A stretch of DNA of 64,000 nt from Unio delphinus (taxonomy: Eukaryota; Mollusca; Bivalvia; Unionida; Unionidae). Positions 52,555-64,000 of the stretch are shown piece by piece. The stretch is taken from positions 15,417,001 through 15,481,000 of the forward strand of contig JAQISU010000210.1 in the NCBI GenBank assembly GCA_029339505.1, written 5' to 3'. Below the pieces are notes generated by a model. It ran no database searches, was not told the origin of the DNA, and worked only from the letters and a program-made list of their open reading frames with translations. The number at the start of each line of letters is the position of its first letter. The stretch's first letter is position 1. The position numbers were made by a program, and so were the translations under genes.

Positions 52555-52785
52555 TTTTTTATGGTTTAACACCAATTTTTAGCACAGTATAGGCTATACA
52601 TTGCGGCTAGTATTAATGGTGGAGGAAGAACCCAGAAAACCCCACTGACCGAGAAGCTACTGGCAAGCTTTCTCACATATCCACATTGGCAGAATCCGAG
52701 ACTCAAATCCACGCAGACTGAGGTGAGATGGCAGTGATCAGTAACAGACATTGTTTTAGACCACTTGGCCACTCGGGGCCCTCAA
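52555..52785 (-). repeat. SINE family B, full length with tRNA-like head
   Basis: On the - strand the head reads CGAGTGGCCAAGTGGTCTAA (A-box region) and later GGATTTGAGTCTCGG (B-box region), then the family body. An upstream T-run at 52549-52560 would be its A-tail. Confidence 0.75.
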
Positions 52786-55700
52786 GATTCTTGCTGTGGT
52801 GGCTATTTGATTTAGTACCAACTGCCATAATATTCAGTTTCATGACAATACTTTAATACTTATTAAATCATACTATAAGGTATGTTTTCATCATGCACTT
52901 GTACCACAGATCCTTGTGGGACAGCATGATTATTTAATTCAAATCCTCATATTCATTTCATGAAGATTTTACTGATCTGTGATACAATATTTTCATTTCA
53001 TACTCTTGTTTGTATGCTATTGCCATTAATCTCAAGACTATGTTATATGTATAGAATTAAAAAGCAGATAATACCATGTAGCAAAAAAACACTATCCACT
53101 GGAAATCTTTTTAAGGTCTAAGTGACATGGCAGCAATATCATTTATTTTTTTTGAAGTTTTTGATATAAAATGGGGAATAGTGATCATCTATCCATCCTT
53201 GAATTTTTATCGGCAGTTCCATTGCTACCAGTCCAGCAACTGATGTACACATATATCAATATATGCTCCAAAGACCGTTTGGGTATTGATCATGGAATCA
53301 TAATTTGGTTTGATAATGATTCTCAAGCGGAGAGAAGAGTTAAGTTCATGAAATGTGAGGATTTCAGGAAGATGAACTGGTTGAAAGGATTGTAAGTTAA
53401 AAGGTGTTTCTTAGCACATTACATTAATGAAGCAAAAGTAGAAATTCTTCAGAAATTGATCACATGTAGTAGAGTTCTGTTATGATCAGTTTACTCTTTG
53501 AAGGTGTCAATTGTCATGCTTAGTTCATTCGGCCTTAAAAGTTATTCCAGCTAAATATTGTACATGGAAGTGAATTTATTTACTCCACAACTATGTATTT
53601 TAAAATCATTTTTTTTTATGGATGTACACATTATACTCCCAATCAAATATAAGTCAAAATATCGATCTGATATTTATTTATAGAGTACTTCATTGTTAAA
53701 ATTGTAACTGTTTTGGCTAAAACTGTCATTAGTTCAATTTTTATTATTTGCTTACTTATTTTTCTCTCATTTCTTACAAAACAGGCATACAATAACACAT
53801 ACCTGGCATAATGAAGAACGTTTAATCTCATGATTCAAACTATGAATTATTTGGGTAAACGTGTAAGGCAAGGTCAAAACAAATAGCGCTAAGTTAGCAA
53901 AAACATCAAATGTTGTCGCAAATGGCAGGCAACAGTCACTGTACAGAGCTACATGGAGGATTTTGGGAATTCAGTACATGGACTTGTAGCGTCCAAAGAG
54001 TTTTAATTTTACTTTTCTGGCTGCGTTTTTAGGTGTAAATAAATCTCATCGTGCAAGTCACATGTACATAGATGTCTGGGAATTAAAATTTTTTCACCCC
54101 TCTCAGTACCATAGAAGTATTTGACATTTAAAGAAATTTTAACCTCAAAATTCAATCCAATAAGTGATTTGTTTGTTTATCTATTGAAGGTCAAGTACAG
54201 TGGTAATCCGATTAATTGACCAGTAGCAGTGGCGGCACCAACGAAGTAACGAGAACTCACTACTTGCTTCCATGAAACAATTGATTAAGAGCTTTTACAC
54301 CTTTGTAAGTGGGCTGTTGCACTTAAACCTTATTTACAGAATTTGGTGAGAGTATAATCTCTGCTTTTTATAAAACAACCCTTAAATTATGTAAAATCAT
54401 CAGGCAAACTTACTTGACCTAGATCTTGTTTTAAAAGACCCTGCTAAATCAACCTTGAAATGTGATAATCTTTTCTGACTTTTGAATGACTACATATTTA
54501 CACTAGCTTCTTTCAATCAAGGAATCAATCAATATTTAAAACTAAAATGTCAATGACGTAGGTACACATGCTGTCATGGTTACCTTCTTAATGTAAAGAA
54601 GCAGAGCACTGTTTGATATTCGTATGATCCTAACATAAACCCTGATGAGTGAGCAACACAAAAGAAACTAAAATGGGAAGATAACCCTAGCATGAACCTT
54701 ATGACTGCTCTAGTAGTCTTTGACATTAAAGTCACTAAAATTGACTGTTATTACAATAAATGGTTATAATGTTACAACTTACTACCACCAACAATACGTT
54801 AATCTATAACCTCTGAGAAACACGTTACAGGAATTATGTATTTAATTAATTTTATGTTGCTGACAAAAATACAATAAAAACACCATACACTTTAATAACG
54901 GACACTAGGAGAGAGAGGTCAATTCTGCGTGTTTCTCAAAGAAACATTTCTTTCTGAATCAGAGAAGCTGAACTTAAATGAATGTCTGACTTAAGGTGGA
55001 ACAAAGAAATAAAAAATGGTAACAGAAAGCATGATGTTGCTCCATTACAGAGCTTTTTTCATCTTTCAGCTAATGCACAATAACGATTAATCATGTTATT
55101 TTCAATAGTATGAGCATGTGAGAAAAAAACACAATTAAGACTTGACTTTCTTAAAATGAAACATTTATTGAAGGATGATAATTGATGTCTCAAAACATTT
55201 GAAATTGTGTATGATCTGCTGTAATCATGTCCAAATGAACAATATTGTCTCATTAGAAGTTTATGAGATTAAAAAATCATAACATACACAATGGGTAGTT
55301 ATTACTCCAAAGGATCATTTGGCTTCTCTCATCAATTATGCTGCAAATAATCAGTAGAATAACCACCGATGCTCCAACAAGACAACAACAATGTAATGCT
55401 GGCAACATTATTGGTGTAACAATGTGATGATGCTTTGTTTTGATCTCATTATATATTAATGCCAAAATGAATTAAATTGTAGGTTGTTGTTTTTACGCAT
55501 CAATCAGAAAGGAGTGGTAAGTTTATTTCAGGTGTACATTTGTACGAAATCATGTATGACGCTCTTTTCTGTCTATATTGTTCACAATTATTTTCTTCTT
55601 TTGTATGGTTACTGCAACACTGCTCACTTGTCAAAGTATCTAGGATCTTCTCATAGAGGTTCTGAAAAAGTTTGGAAAAAAAATAATTGATGCATTATAT

Positions 55701-57904
55701 GTTTAATAAAAATAAAACTTTTTTCAAGATGTCTTGTTATAATTTTGAGATTTATTCTATCTCATGTGGATTTTGATACAGAATATAATAGATACACGAT
55801 CAACAAGTATTATAAATGGATGACATCATTCTTACAAGCAAACTTTTACTAACTTACCAGGCTGAAATTTATTATGAAAAGTCCCTCAAAGCTAGATCTT
55901 ATGCAAAGATAACTGTGATTTGAAGTCATTTTAAAGATTATCCCTTTGAGTACTGGTGGCCAAATCAGATGATTAATCAAATTCATTTGAAATTTTTTAA
56001 AAGTACTTAATGCATTCCATGTTAAGTAAATGTCATGATATAAGGAGAGTGGATCAGCATAATGCCTTGATACTTTCTGATAAATGTATGAAAATATATT
56101 TAGTGATTTTTTTAAAGTAGTTGTTCAAAGTTTCATTTAATAAAATATTGACAGATATGGTTTTATCCCTAAAAATGTCAAACTCTCCACAGATGCTGTG
56201 GGCTAAGTTTTGTTTTCATTTTTCTGGTTGTTTAGAAGATGGATGGACAGGTTTTTCTATTTTTACCAGATAAACATAGAATTACATGAATCCAAACTGT
56301 CATAAAAAATAAACTGTGCAAAATTTTAACAAGTAGAGCAGTTTAGAGAATTTGGCGATGAAGATAAACTGAACAATATATTACATGCTAAAAATACACA
56401 TCATACATATCAATTATTCACTTACTTTTTCTTAAAAATTAAGTTTATTTTAAAGCAACTGAAAAATTGTAATGTTACAATTTTATGATTTAGCCCAGAA
56501 TTTGACATTAATATTGGGGTATAAAATATGCTGCTAATCATATATACCAAAGTCAGTGTCTGCAAGCTAGAAATAGTAATTTCATTGTTTTCCCTTCCAT
56601 CTTTCTTATAATGTTTCAAAAAAATAATGCACAATCAAATCTGTAGACCCATATGAGAAATACTTACACACTTTTGGCACATTCAAATGTTTTCACTGGT
56701 CAGAGCACAGATCACAAGATTCAGCTGGCAAATGGACCTAAAACTGACAAAAAAACCATACTAAATTAGGCAGTGTGCAAGTTTAACTGTCAAGTGGCCA
56801 TCCCTTTAATACATAAGCAAAAATAGGACAAAGCTTGACCCCATCCCTTATACACATGCTTTATTACACCTCAACCCCATGTATGTATGTATGCTTGATG
56901 CATCACCACCCTACAATTCTAAAGAACAAACAATACTTAATACTTAGAAAGGAATGAAGGATTAATAATATCAATGTTTTTAATAACACAGATATACCAA
57001 TGATGTTAAATGTCTCGGTCTGGCTGCACCAAATAAATAAGCTTCGCAACTTCAAAAAGTCCAATAAAATTCATATGCCAACTGAACACAGTCAAACAGG
57101 TTACATATTAGACAAATTTTTATGGAGCTCTCACCACCACCACCCTGTTTCATATGTGCAAACACATTTGCAGTAGACACCTCCCATACGCAAGTGTATG
57201 CATTTTGGTTAATCCCCATCCACCCTCCATGCACAGGCACTAAATGTATGGCCCCCAATGATACATTCTTTACTCAATGAGGCTTCAAAGACAAAATAAG
57301 AAGATTGTTTCTTGCATACATTGAAATACAATCAACACATTCGAAGGATCAAAACAAAATTGGGACTGCATGTATTTAATATCTTATAAAGAATCTTATA
57401 AAAGGTAAAAGTTGCATATTTGAAATCTACTATTGCATAAATAATACCAACAAATAAAATAATGCAAAAGAAAAGCTTAATTACAAAAGTTTTAGATATT
57501 TAATTTTTATAAACATATTATATTGATCATATTAAAGTCCTAGCTAGACATTGTTTACATTTGCTTAAATTTAAATAATCATAAGATTGAATAGAAATAA
57601 CAAGAACAAATAGTGTTTATAAAACATAAGAGCCCCATTGAAAAACAGATACATTGTCATATTTGATGAAAATTTTAAACACTGCTATACTGTCAATCCA
57701 AAAATGTCATCCAGGTTGTAACCTGATTGTTCCTCTGGGTGTGTATGCTTGTGATTGCTAACAGGGATTATGTAAGAAGTTGAGTGTACAAATTGTATAA
57801 AACGTACATGATACTGAAAAATTGCTGTAAGGAAGAAAACACAAGTAATAAACTACTTTAGAAACTGAAATATAATAACTTTCATTGCTTGCCATGTAAA
57901 ATTC
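52786..57904. other. Gene-free stretch of about 5 kb
   Basis: Several open frames of 60-75 codons occur by chance on both strands; none has a recognisable motif, and I see no tandem or dispersed repeat family here. Confidence 0.4.
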
Positions 57905-58310
57905 AGTGCCTTTTTCATACATAACATGCTTCCCCCATTGTCCTTCCATGCCATAAGTGAGGTATATAAAGCATGCTTCCCCTATTGCCCTTCCATGCCA
58001 TAGCACGTTTCCCACATTGTCCTTCCATGCCATAAATGAGGTATATAAAGCATTGTTTCCCCTATTGCCCTTCCATGCCATAGCATGTTTCCCCTATTGC
58101 CCTTCCATGCCATAAGTAAGGTATATAAAGCATGCTTCCCACAATGCCCTTCCATGCCATAAAATAGGTATATATAACATGCTTTCCCCATTGCCCTTCC
58201 ACGTCATAAGTGAGGTATATATAACATGCTTTCCCCATTGCCCTTCCATGCCATAAACCAGTTTTATATAACATAATTCCCCATTGCCATTCCATGCCAT
58301 AAGCCAGGTG
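57905..58310. repeat. Minisatellite, about 50-58-bp unit
   Basis: Eight or so copies of 'cataacatgcttcccc' + 'attgcccttccatgccataa' + 'gtgaggtatata'. On the - strand all frames stay open and spell repeats of M-A-W-K-G-N; this is repeat, not gene. Confidence 0.9.
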
Positions 58311-58619
58311 TTTGAACATAAATACATTATCTTATGTGTTATCCTCAAAAGAAAAACATCCATACAGTTTGGTAAAGTCACTATATTGGAGGTCATTTCC
58401 ATACAGTTTGGTCAAGAATCACTATGTTGTATGTCATTTTCATACAACTTACACTTATTTGCAACATTATTATTCTGTATATTTTCTTAAAAATCAAACA
58501 TTCTTACATGAATACCAGAAATGGGACTCAAAATGTCATACTTCTCTTACACATTTATTGCAACAGCAGTTGGTCAATTTCCACCCAGTGGATTAAGAGG
58601 AAATGTAGTTGCAGATGAA

Positions 58620-59554
58620 TAGGGCTGTCAACAGGTACCCAGGTAATCGGGTACCCGACCATCGTGATGAACCTGGGCATTGAAAATTAATGACAAGTAC
58701 CCATTCACAAAAATAAGTTGTCGACAACACTATCAAAATGTCATATATTAGCAACACACTGGTCTGATTAGTCCGAGTTTCCTCTGAACCTTGCCACCCC
58801 ATTTTTGATATTTGGACATTCATGTTGGGGTGCTGGATCAAAGTGCATTTCCTATCGAAAAACTTGAACAATCTTTCATCGAGATATACCTGCATGAAAT
58901 CAATAGGAATATGATTTATTTTCTCAAATATCATGAGCATAGCATTTGTTATGCCTTTAATCTGCAGACAAACGAGACGAAAGTACATCATTGCTGAGAT
59001 CTGGTCCAGATCTGGCCATTTGCAATCATAGTCACGTAACTACACAACTCTTGCAACCTACTTGGCAATGAATCAGAGGTCATACAGTCGCATGATATCA
59101 TCAAAAAAATTCCAAAGTTGTAGTACATATAATTTGGACATATTATATATTAGCCACATAAATAAATATAGTCTGTTTGTCTCCTCATTAAGCTCAGATG
59201 CTATAAATATAATTCGAGGGAAAGTAGAACTAGATTTGCTATAAACAGAACATGACACTGTAAGAAAAGTCCAGGGACATGCGCACTCTTATACTGAAGT
59301 TACATAAAGCAGTCTTTTCTAAAATACAGTCTGTGGGATTAATGGAATGTTAATAGAAACAAGATTTTTGAAAGGTTGATATACCATAAAAGACGTAATT
59401 TATATACGTTTACGTGTAACACGTAATTTAGTGGGTAAAAAAAATTGTTGGTCAAGGGTTGTACATGTCTTACATGTTATAACGAGTACCTGGGTACCTG
59501 TTAAACGGCACAACGGGTACCCGGGTCAGTTTTTCGTGGTTTTTGACAGCCCTA
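58620..59554. mobile_element. Non-autonomous hAT-like DNA transposon, 935 bp
   Basis: Ends TAGGGCTGTCAA and TTGACAGCCCTA are exact inverted repeats, typical hAT termini, flanked by a perfect 8-bp duplication CAGATGAA at 58612-58619 and 59555-59562 (8 bp is the hAT size). Subterminal regions on both sides carry clustered GGTACC/GGGTACCC motifs, likely transposase sites. No transposase frame inside. Confidence 0.9.
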
Positions 59555-59562
59555 CAGATGAA

Positions 59563-60714
59563 CATATGTATATCAACCAGATTCTAGCGGCATTCTATTC
59601 AGTCTTACATTTATAATCATGCATATTTTAGTAACATAATTTGATCTATTTTGCAGTTACCATAATTGGCTAATTATCTGCATCACTTTTTTAACTTCAT
59701 CTTTTCATTATCGTGGACAGTTTCCAGTGTATTCAGTGCAGCAGTCTGTAATAAGAAAGACAAAACATAATCTTTTGAAACAAGCTTACTGTTTTTATTG
59801 GATGTGAAATCTATAATGAGATTATAATCGGTAAAATGAAATCAAAGCCAATAAAGAAGAAAAAGAAATGAAAAAATGATTTCATACACTACCATAAGAC
59901 TTTTGTCAAGATTACTTAGAAATTAAAATTGGAATAGGGTAATCAAACTGTTTTTGGTATGAAAAACTTTTAACAATATTTAAGGATAAAAGACACTACA
60001 ACAAAAAGGCTTATTTAATTGTCATGATTTAACTAAAATACTGTGAATAACAAGTACATGTAATGCAAATATGAAGATTTGTTTACAAACTATTCAGTTA
60101 TATATAAAATACTGCAAAGACAAAGTAATAGCTATTGATGCAAATACCTAACATGCCTTGAAGACAGCAAGCTACTTTTCCAAAGAGAATGTTAGCAAAC
60201 TTGTTCAACTACTCAATAATGGAATCCATATCAATTGCATGTGAAAAAAACTGTACTTTGTTCAATATATTTTTGCAGTTTTGCATTAAAACACTTTGCA
60301 TCAACATAGCCAGAAGGGTGTGGATCTGACCTGCACACCGCCCCGCTTAAAAAAAACCATAGACACAAATGTACACTTTAAATTTGACCATCATTTTATT
60401 CTTGCACATGTTTATTGGGTAGTATGCACACTTGGAGTGAACAGACACACAGAGTTTAGCTTTGGTGCCCTTTCGAGGAAGTCGGGGCCTTTTGTAAATT
60501 TTGTAACAACCACATTCACACTGGACCTGATCAAGCCTGGCATAACCATATTGTTTCATGCAATAGGAGATATTGATGTGATTCATTTCTTAATAATCTG
60601 TTTGGCAAACTTATCTCCTATTCATTTCATTTAAAAATCAATAAGCTTGCAATAATGTCATGATGAATGCTATCACTGTAGTATCAGATGAATCAAAACG
60701 ATTATTGTTGCTGT
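59563..60714. other. Gene-free stretch
   Basis: No supported gene. Frames at 60296-60634 on both strands show no recognisable domain. Confidence 0.4.
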
Positions 60715-60850
60715 TGTGGGGATTTATGCCATTTTACAGCACACAATAGATTATACATAGCATCCACTATAACTGGTGGAGGAAGAACCTGAGAAAAACT
60801 ACTGTAACTGATGCATGGAAAGCTACTGGCAAATTTTGTTTTGCTTTACC
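60715..60850 (-). repeat. SINE family B, fragment
   Basis: 'ggatttatgccattttacag', 'actggtggaggaagaacctg', 'ggaaagctactggcaaattt'. Confidence 0.6.
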
Positions 60851-61399
60851 TTTTTTGGGCTTAAAATTAAACAATCCAACTTTTTAGAAATGTCAGTTAA
60901 AAATGTCAAGATTCTCAAACCACTCTATGATTAGATGAGTGCAGTGTCAGTGCTGACCAAGTGTTGCGTATTGGTTGGGCTGGGGGGGGGGGGGCATTTT
61001 ATGTATCTCTGGCCGATATAATTATCAATCAATGGGGGACATTGGTTGTTTGAGATAGGAGGTTGCCACAGATCTCCCTCAAAGTGCAACACTGCTGATA
61101 ATTGTTTTCTCATGTCAAGAACATTGCCCACATTATTCATTAAAATTTCACACATGTTTTCTTTGTCTTTATCAAGCTCATACATGTGCTTACCTTTCAC
61201 TCTTTAGTACTAATGAATATTTACAAGACTGTCAGCTGACTATTGTTTGCGAGAACAAATATATCTTGTATTAGCCCAATCATAGAAAAGGTTGTTCTAT
61301 CCCAACTTGTACCTCATCTGAATTCAAACAGTCTTTTTATCAATGTAAAATCTGCATATCGCTCTTGACAGTACTGAAACTACAAGTCTAAAAGTAGTT
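60851..61399. other. Gene-free; G12 homopolymer at about 60983-60994
   Basis: A run of about 12 G in an otherwise AT-rich stretch is the only noteworthy point. Confidence 0.5.
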
Positions 61400-62330
61400 A
61401 ATGTCATTCTCTTTGCGTTGGATAGCAGAAAGATTACAGCCCCCAACTTTCTTCATTTGTCTGCATCATTTGACAAAATAGACCATGATATATTATTTCA
61501 CAGTCTCCAGCATGATACAGCCTTACTGTGGTTCAAGTCCTACTTGGGAAACAGGACACAAATTTTATCTGCAAGTGGAATACACCTCTTCACAGTTGAT
61601 ATGTTGAATTGCTCCACAGGGGTCTGCTCTTGGACCGGCTCTCATTATTCTATAGACGTAGCCACTCTCAAGTGTCATAGATTATCATCCAGTGTCTCAC
61701 CAATTGTACACTGATGACACCCAGCTAAGGTTGATGCTACCGTCCAAGTATTAGAGATGTGCATTTAAGTTGTGAAATCATTGATGACATGTAAAAAGCT
61801 GTAGATGAATGATGATAAAACTGAGGCCATTCTGATCACAACACAAAGACTTTCTCAATAAATATCACCAACACCAACATTAAATTCACAGTCAGTACGA
61901 AACCTAGGAGTTGCTCTGGACAGTACTCTCACATTGCACCAACATGTAATGAACATATGCAAGGCTGCATATCTTGAGCTGAGACGCATCAGCTCCATTC
62001 GTAAATATCTATCAGCTGTTGCCATTAGGGTTCATTAGTACTATCAAGACTGGACTATTGTAACTCAATTCTGTCTACTTTAACTCAATATCTACTCCAC
62101 AAACTTCAAAAAGTTCAAACACAGCTGCTCAGATCATACTTAGAGTAGCACGACTAGAGCACATATCCTGCTGCTCTATACCCAACACTGGCTATCCATT
62201 CTATCCAGAATCAAACACAAAACGTGTTCTACGTTTCACTGACAGACACAAGTCCTATCTGACCTCACCCATGTGTACACACACACACCAGCAAGATACT
62301 TACGTTTCTCTTCTGACAACTATATACTGA
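61400..62330 (+). pseudogene. CR1/L2-like LINE, reverse transcriptase C-terminal half
   Basis: L-S-A-S-F-D-K-I-D-H-D-I-L at about 61455-61495 (motif 'LSAAFDTIDHDIL'), W-F-K-S-Y-L-G-N-R-T-Q next, then in other frames L-N-D-D-K-T-E-A-I-L-I (about 61805) and R-N-L-G-V-A-L-D-S (about 61900) and R-R-I-S-S-I-R-K-Y-L (about 61985). Order matches CR1-group LINEs. Many frame changes. Confidence 0.75.
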
Positions 62331-62451
62331 TTATTCCCACTATGAAAACAAAGTCATGTGGACAGCATTCTTCTGCATACCATGGGAAGAAGTTTGTAAC
62401 ACAATCAGGCACAAAAGTTGGCCATTAGGAAAGACCTCACCACTGTCAAAA

Positions 62452-62702
62452 AGTAAAAGCTGAAATGGTATGGCCATATCACTAGATCCAACAGTATATC
62501 CACAACAATACTGCATGGTAGCATACAGAGTGGCAGAAAGAGAGGTAGACAGAGAAAAAAGTGGGCTGATAACATCACATAATGGGCCAGGAAAAGTTTT
62601 GCGGAGACACAGGCATTGGCACATGATTGTGACAAGTGGAGGGAACTGGTAAGATGTTCTGCAGCAAAGTGTCTCAACAACCACGCTAGGTCAAGAGACT
62701 GA
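62452..62702 (+). pseudogene. C-terminal tail of a second LINE
   Basis: One + strand frame reads L-K-W-Y-G-H-I-T-R-S, T-T-I-L-H-G, G-R-K-R-G-R-Q-R-K-K-W-A-D-N-I, a pattern that ends the reverse transcriptase protein of many invertebrate LINEs. One in-frame stop after D-N-I-T. It is not the same clade as the fragment upstream. Confidence 0.65.
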
Positions 62703-63383
62703 TGACGACAATGATACAAGAAATCCTTCTATTTGTTCAAAGTGTCATTGAAATATTAGAAAAAAACATTGCATAACGGTATATCAGACGCAGATGACAC
62801 AGCTTCTACTTAGCCCAACAATGTAAGACATAGCACGTTTTTGTTTTAGTGATATGATGCCCACAACATAAATATCACAGTCGAGGTCTTACATGTAGAA
62901 CGAGGCAACTACTGAAAGTTCAGTGAAACAGACTAATCTATAAATCAGAAATGCACAGAAAGGCTTACAAACAAAAGGGACAGTATGTGAATATTATACA
63001 TATAATATAAATCTACCTACCTCGATGCATTTAAGGTCTCTTGTATAACAGTTTCAGCTATTAAATAAACACCGTCTATACCAATTACTAGCTCTACAAA
63101 AATACTAAACATCTTGCCCGCCACGACTTTTGTACATTTTGTACTCTTCAGCACTAAAGATTCAGCATCGCGCAGCATTTCAAGAAACAACCAATGAGAG
63201 TGAATCTTACAATTATTTTACTGAATACTAGAATACTATTGGTTCCAACGATTTCGCATGTGAGCGATCTCTAAATGCTGGTCTAGGACCACATCTTTTG
63301 AAAAACATGTTAACACAGATATTCAAACTAAAGAAAGAAAATTGACAATTGGAAAAAAAGACATATGACATTACCATAATAAT

Positions 63384-63456
<73 letters not shown>

Positions 63457-64000
63457 TTATTTATTTAATGTAAACATTATTCAACGAGAATCTTTTATAT
63501 TTCTAAAGTATACAGCTAAAATCGTATCTAATACGTCCAACATTTTTACTAAACTATTATTCAGAATGAACTGCTGAATTGTCCACGATTTATGATTCTA
63601 GGGATAAGAATCTGTTGAAAACTATTTTTCTTATAAATAATCATGTAGTTAATTATATTAAAATGAGTAATTTATTTTTATGCAGAGAAAATGTGATTTT
63701 CCTTTAGCAACTCGCTGATAATGCTTAATATTTACTTCTCATTCAATTAACTCCTTTGTAGCTGCCCAGATAACTTAGCTCCTTGTATTTATAAAATTCT
63801 CTCAACAACGATAACATGTATAATCAATCCGATTAAGACATTTTGTAAAGCATGATAAAGATCCTATCTTTATGTAGTATGTTTGTTGAGTAGGAATATA
63901 TCCTGGAAATAATCTTGGACCGCTTTGACCCATGCTGCGATCTTACAGTTTAAAGTGAAGATAACTGGCTATAAGCCTATGATCGCTCATTTGTGATTAG
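62703..64000. other. No gene; (TA)n at 63390-63452
   Basis: TA microsatellite of about 60 bases followed by 'tttatttatttattta'. Nothing else supported. Confidence 0.5.

Noticed and set aside
57758..58402. Set of overlapping - strand frames with M-A-W-K-G-N repeats
   Set aside because: Translated minisatellite; period is divisible in ways that keep all frames open.
60296..60634. 112-residue + strand frame
   Set aside because: No domain, no splice context and no similarity that I recognise; expected by chance in 64 kb.

Overview
The window reads as invertebrate nuclear DNA. It is AT-rich, full of (TA)n microsatellites and tRNA-derived SINEs, and carries split exons with GT/AG borders. A host gene with a COR-like segment and a C-terminal DZIP3-type HEPN domain suggests a lophotrochozoan, most likely a mollusc. 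That placement is inference from family distribution; nothing in the window proves the species.

Layout. 1-8.7 kb: the last three exons of one host gene (150-271, 6551-7054, 8092-8694, + strand), whose first visible intron holds a decayed LINE, a SINE and tandem repeats. 8.7-20.9 kb: no gene seen; SINE copies, a 2.3-kb array of a 61-bp satellite (about 11640-13970), TA microsatellites, a decayed LINE reverse transcriptase and a degenerate AT-rich array. 20.97-45.53 kb: a decayed Ty3/Gypsy retrotransposon on the - strand, with LTR copies, a tRNA-Leu-type primer binding site, gag, protease, reverse transcriptase, RNase H, integrase and an unusual third reading frame with a zinc finger and a T1/BTB (KCTD-like) domain. 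45.5-64 kb: mostly featureless, with SINEs, a minisatellite, a non-autonomous hAT-like element with a perfect 8-bp target duplication, and LINE fragments.

The centrepiece lies inside the Gypsy integrase/RNase H region: a 15.1-kb Maverick/Polinton (26187-41281), a virus-like DNA transposon with 246-bp terminal inverted repeats and a TTCTTC target duplication. Nearly all its reading frames are open. On the - strand it carries a penton-like minor capsid protein with a large insert, a membrane protein, a fiber-like repeat protein, an adenain-like protease, two small core or membrane-active proteins, a double-jelly-roll major capsid candidate, a conserved helical protein, a small unknown protein, a free-standing HNH endonuclease, a zinc-binding protein, a retroviral-type integrase, and a DUF5679-like zinc ribbon followed by a phospholipase A2 domain in the -1 frame. 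On the + strand are a 1290-residue polymerase-helicase-HNH fusion and an A32/FtsK-type packaging ATPase. Together these cover replication (polymerase/helicase), integration, capsid building, maturation (protease), genome packaging (ATPase) and probably membrane passage (PLA2, small hydrophobic proteins).

Most notable: the three-part fusion of polymerase, SF1 helicase and HNH; an in-frame A AAA AAC slippery heptamer exactly where the PLA2 frame opens; a 16-bp perfect palindrome present in three unrelated genes, each time in the frame that reads N-A-S-V-S; TIRs that are themselves bounded by inverted copies of their terminal 16 bp; and the T1/BTB frame inside the Gypsy element.
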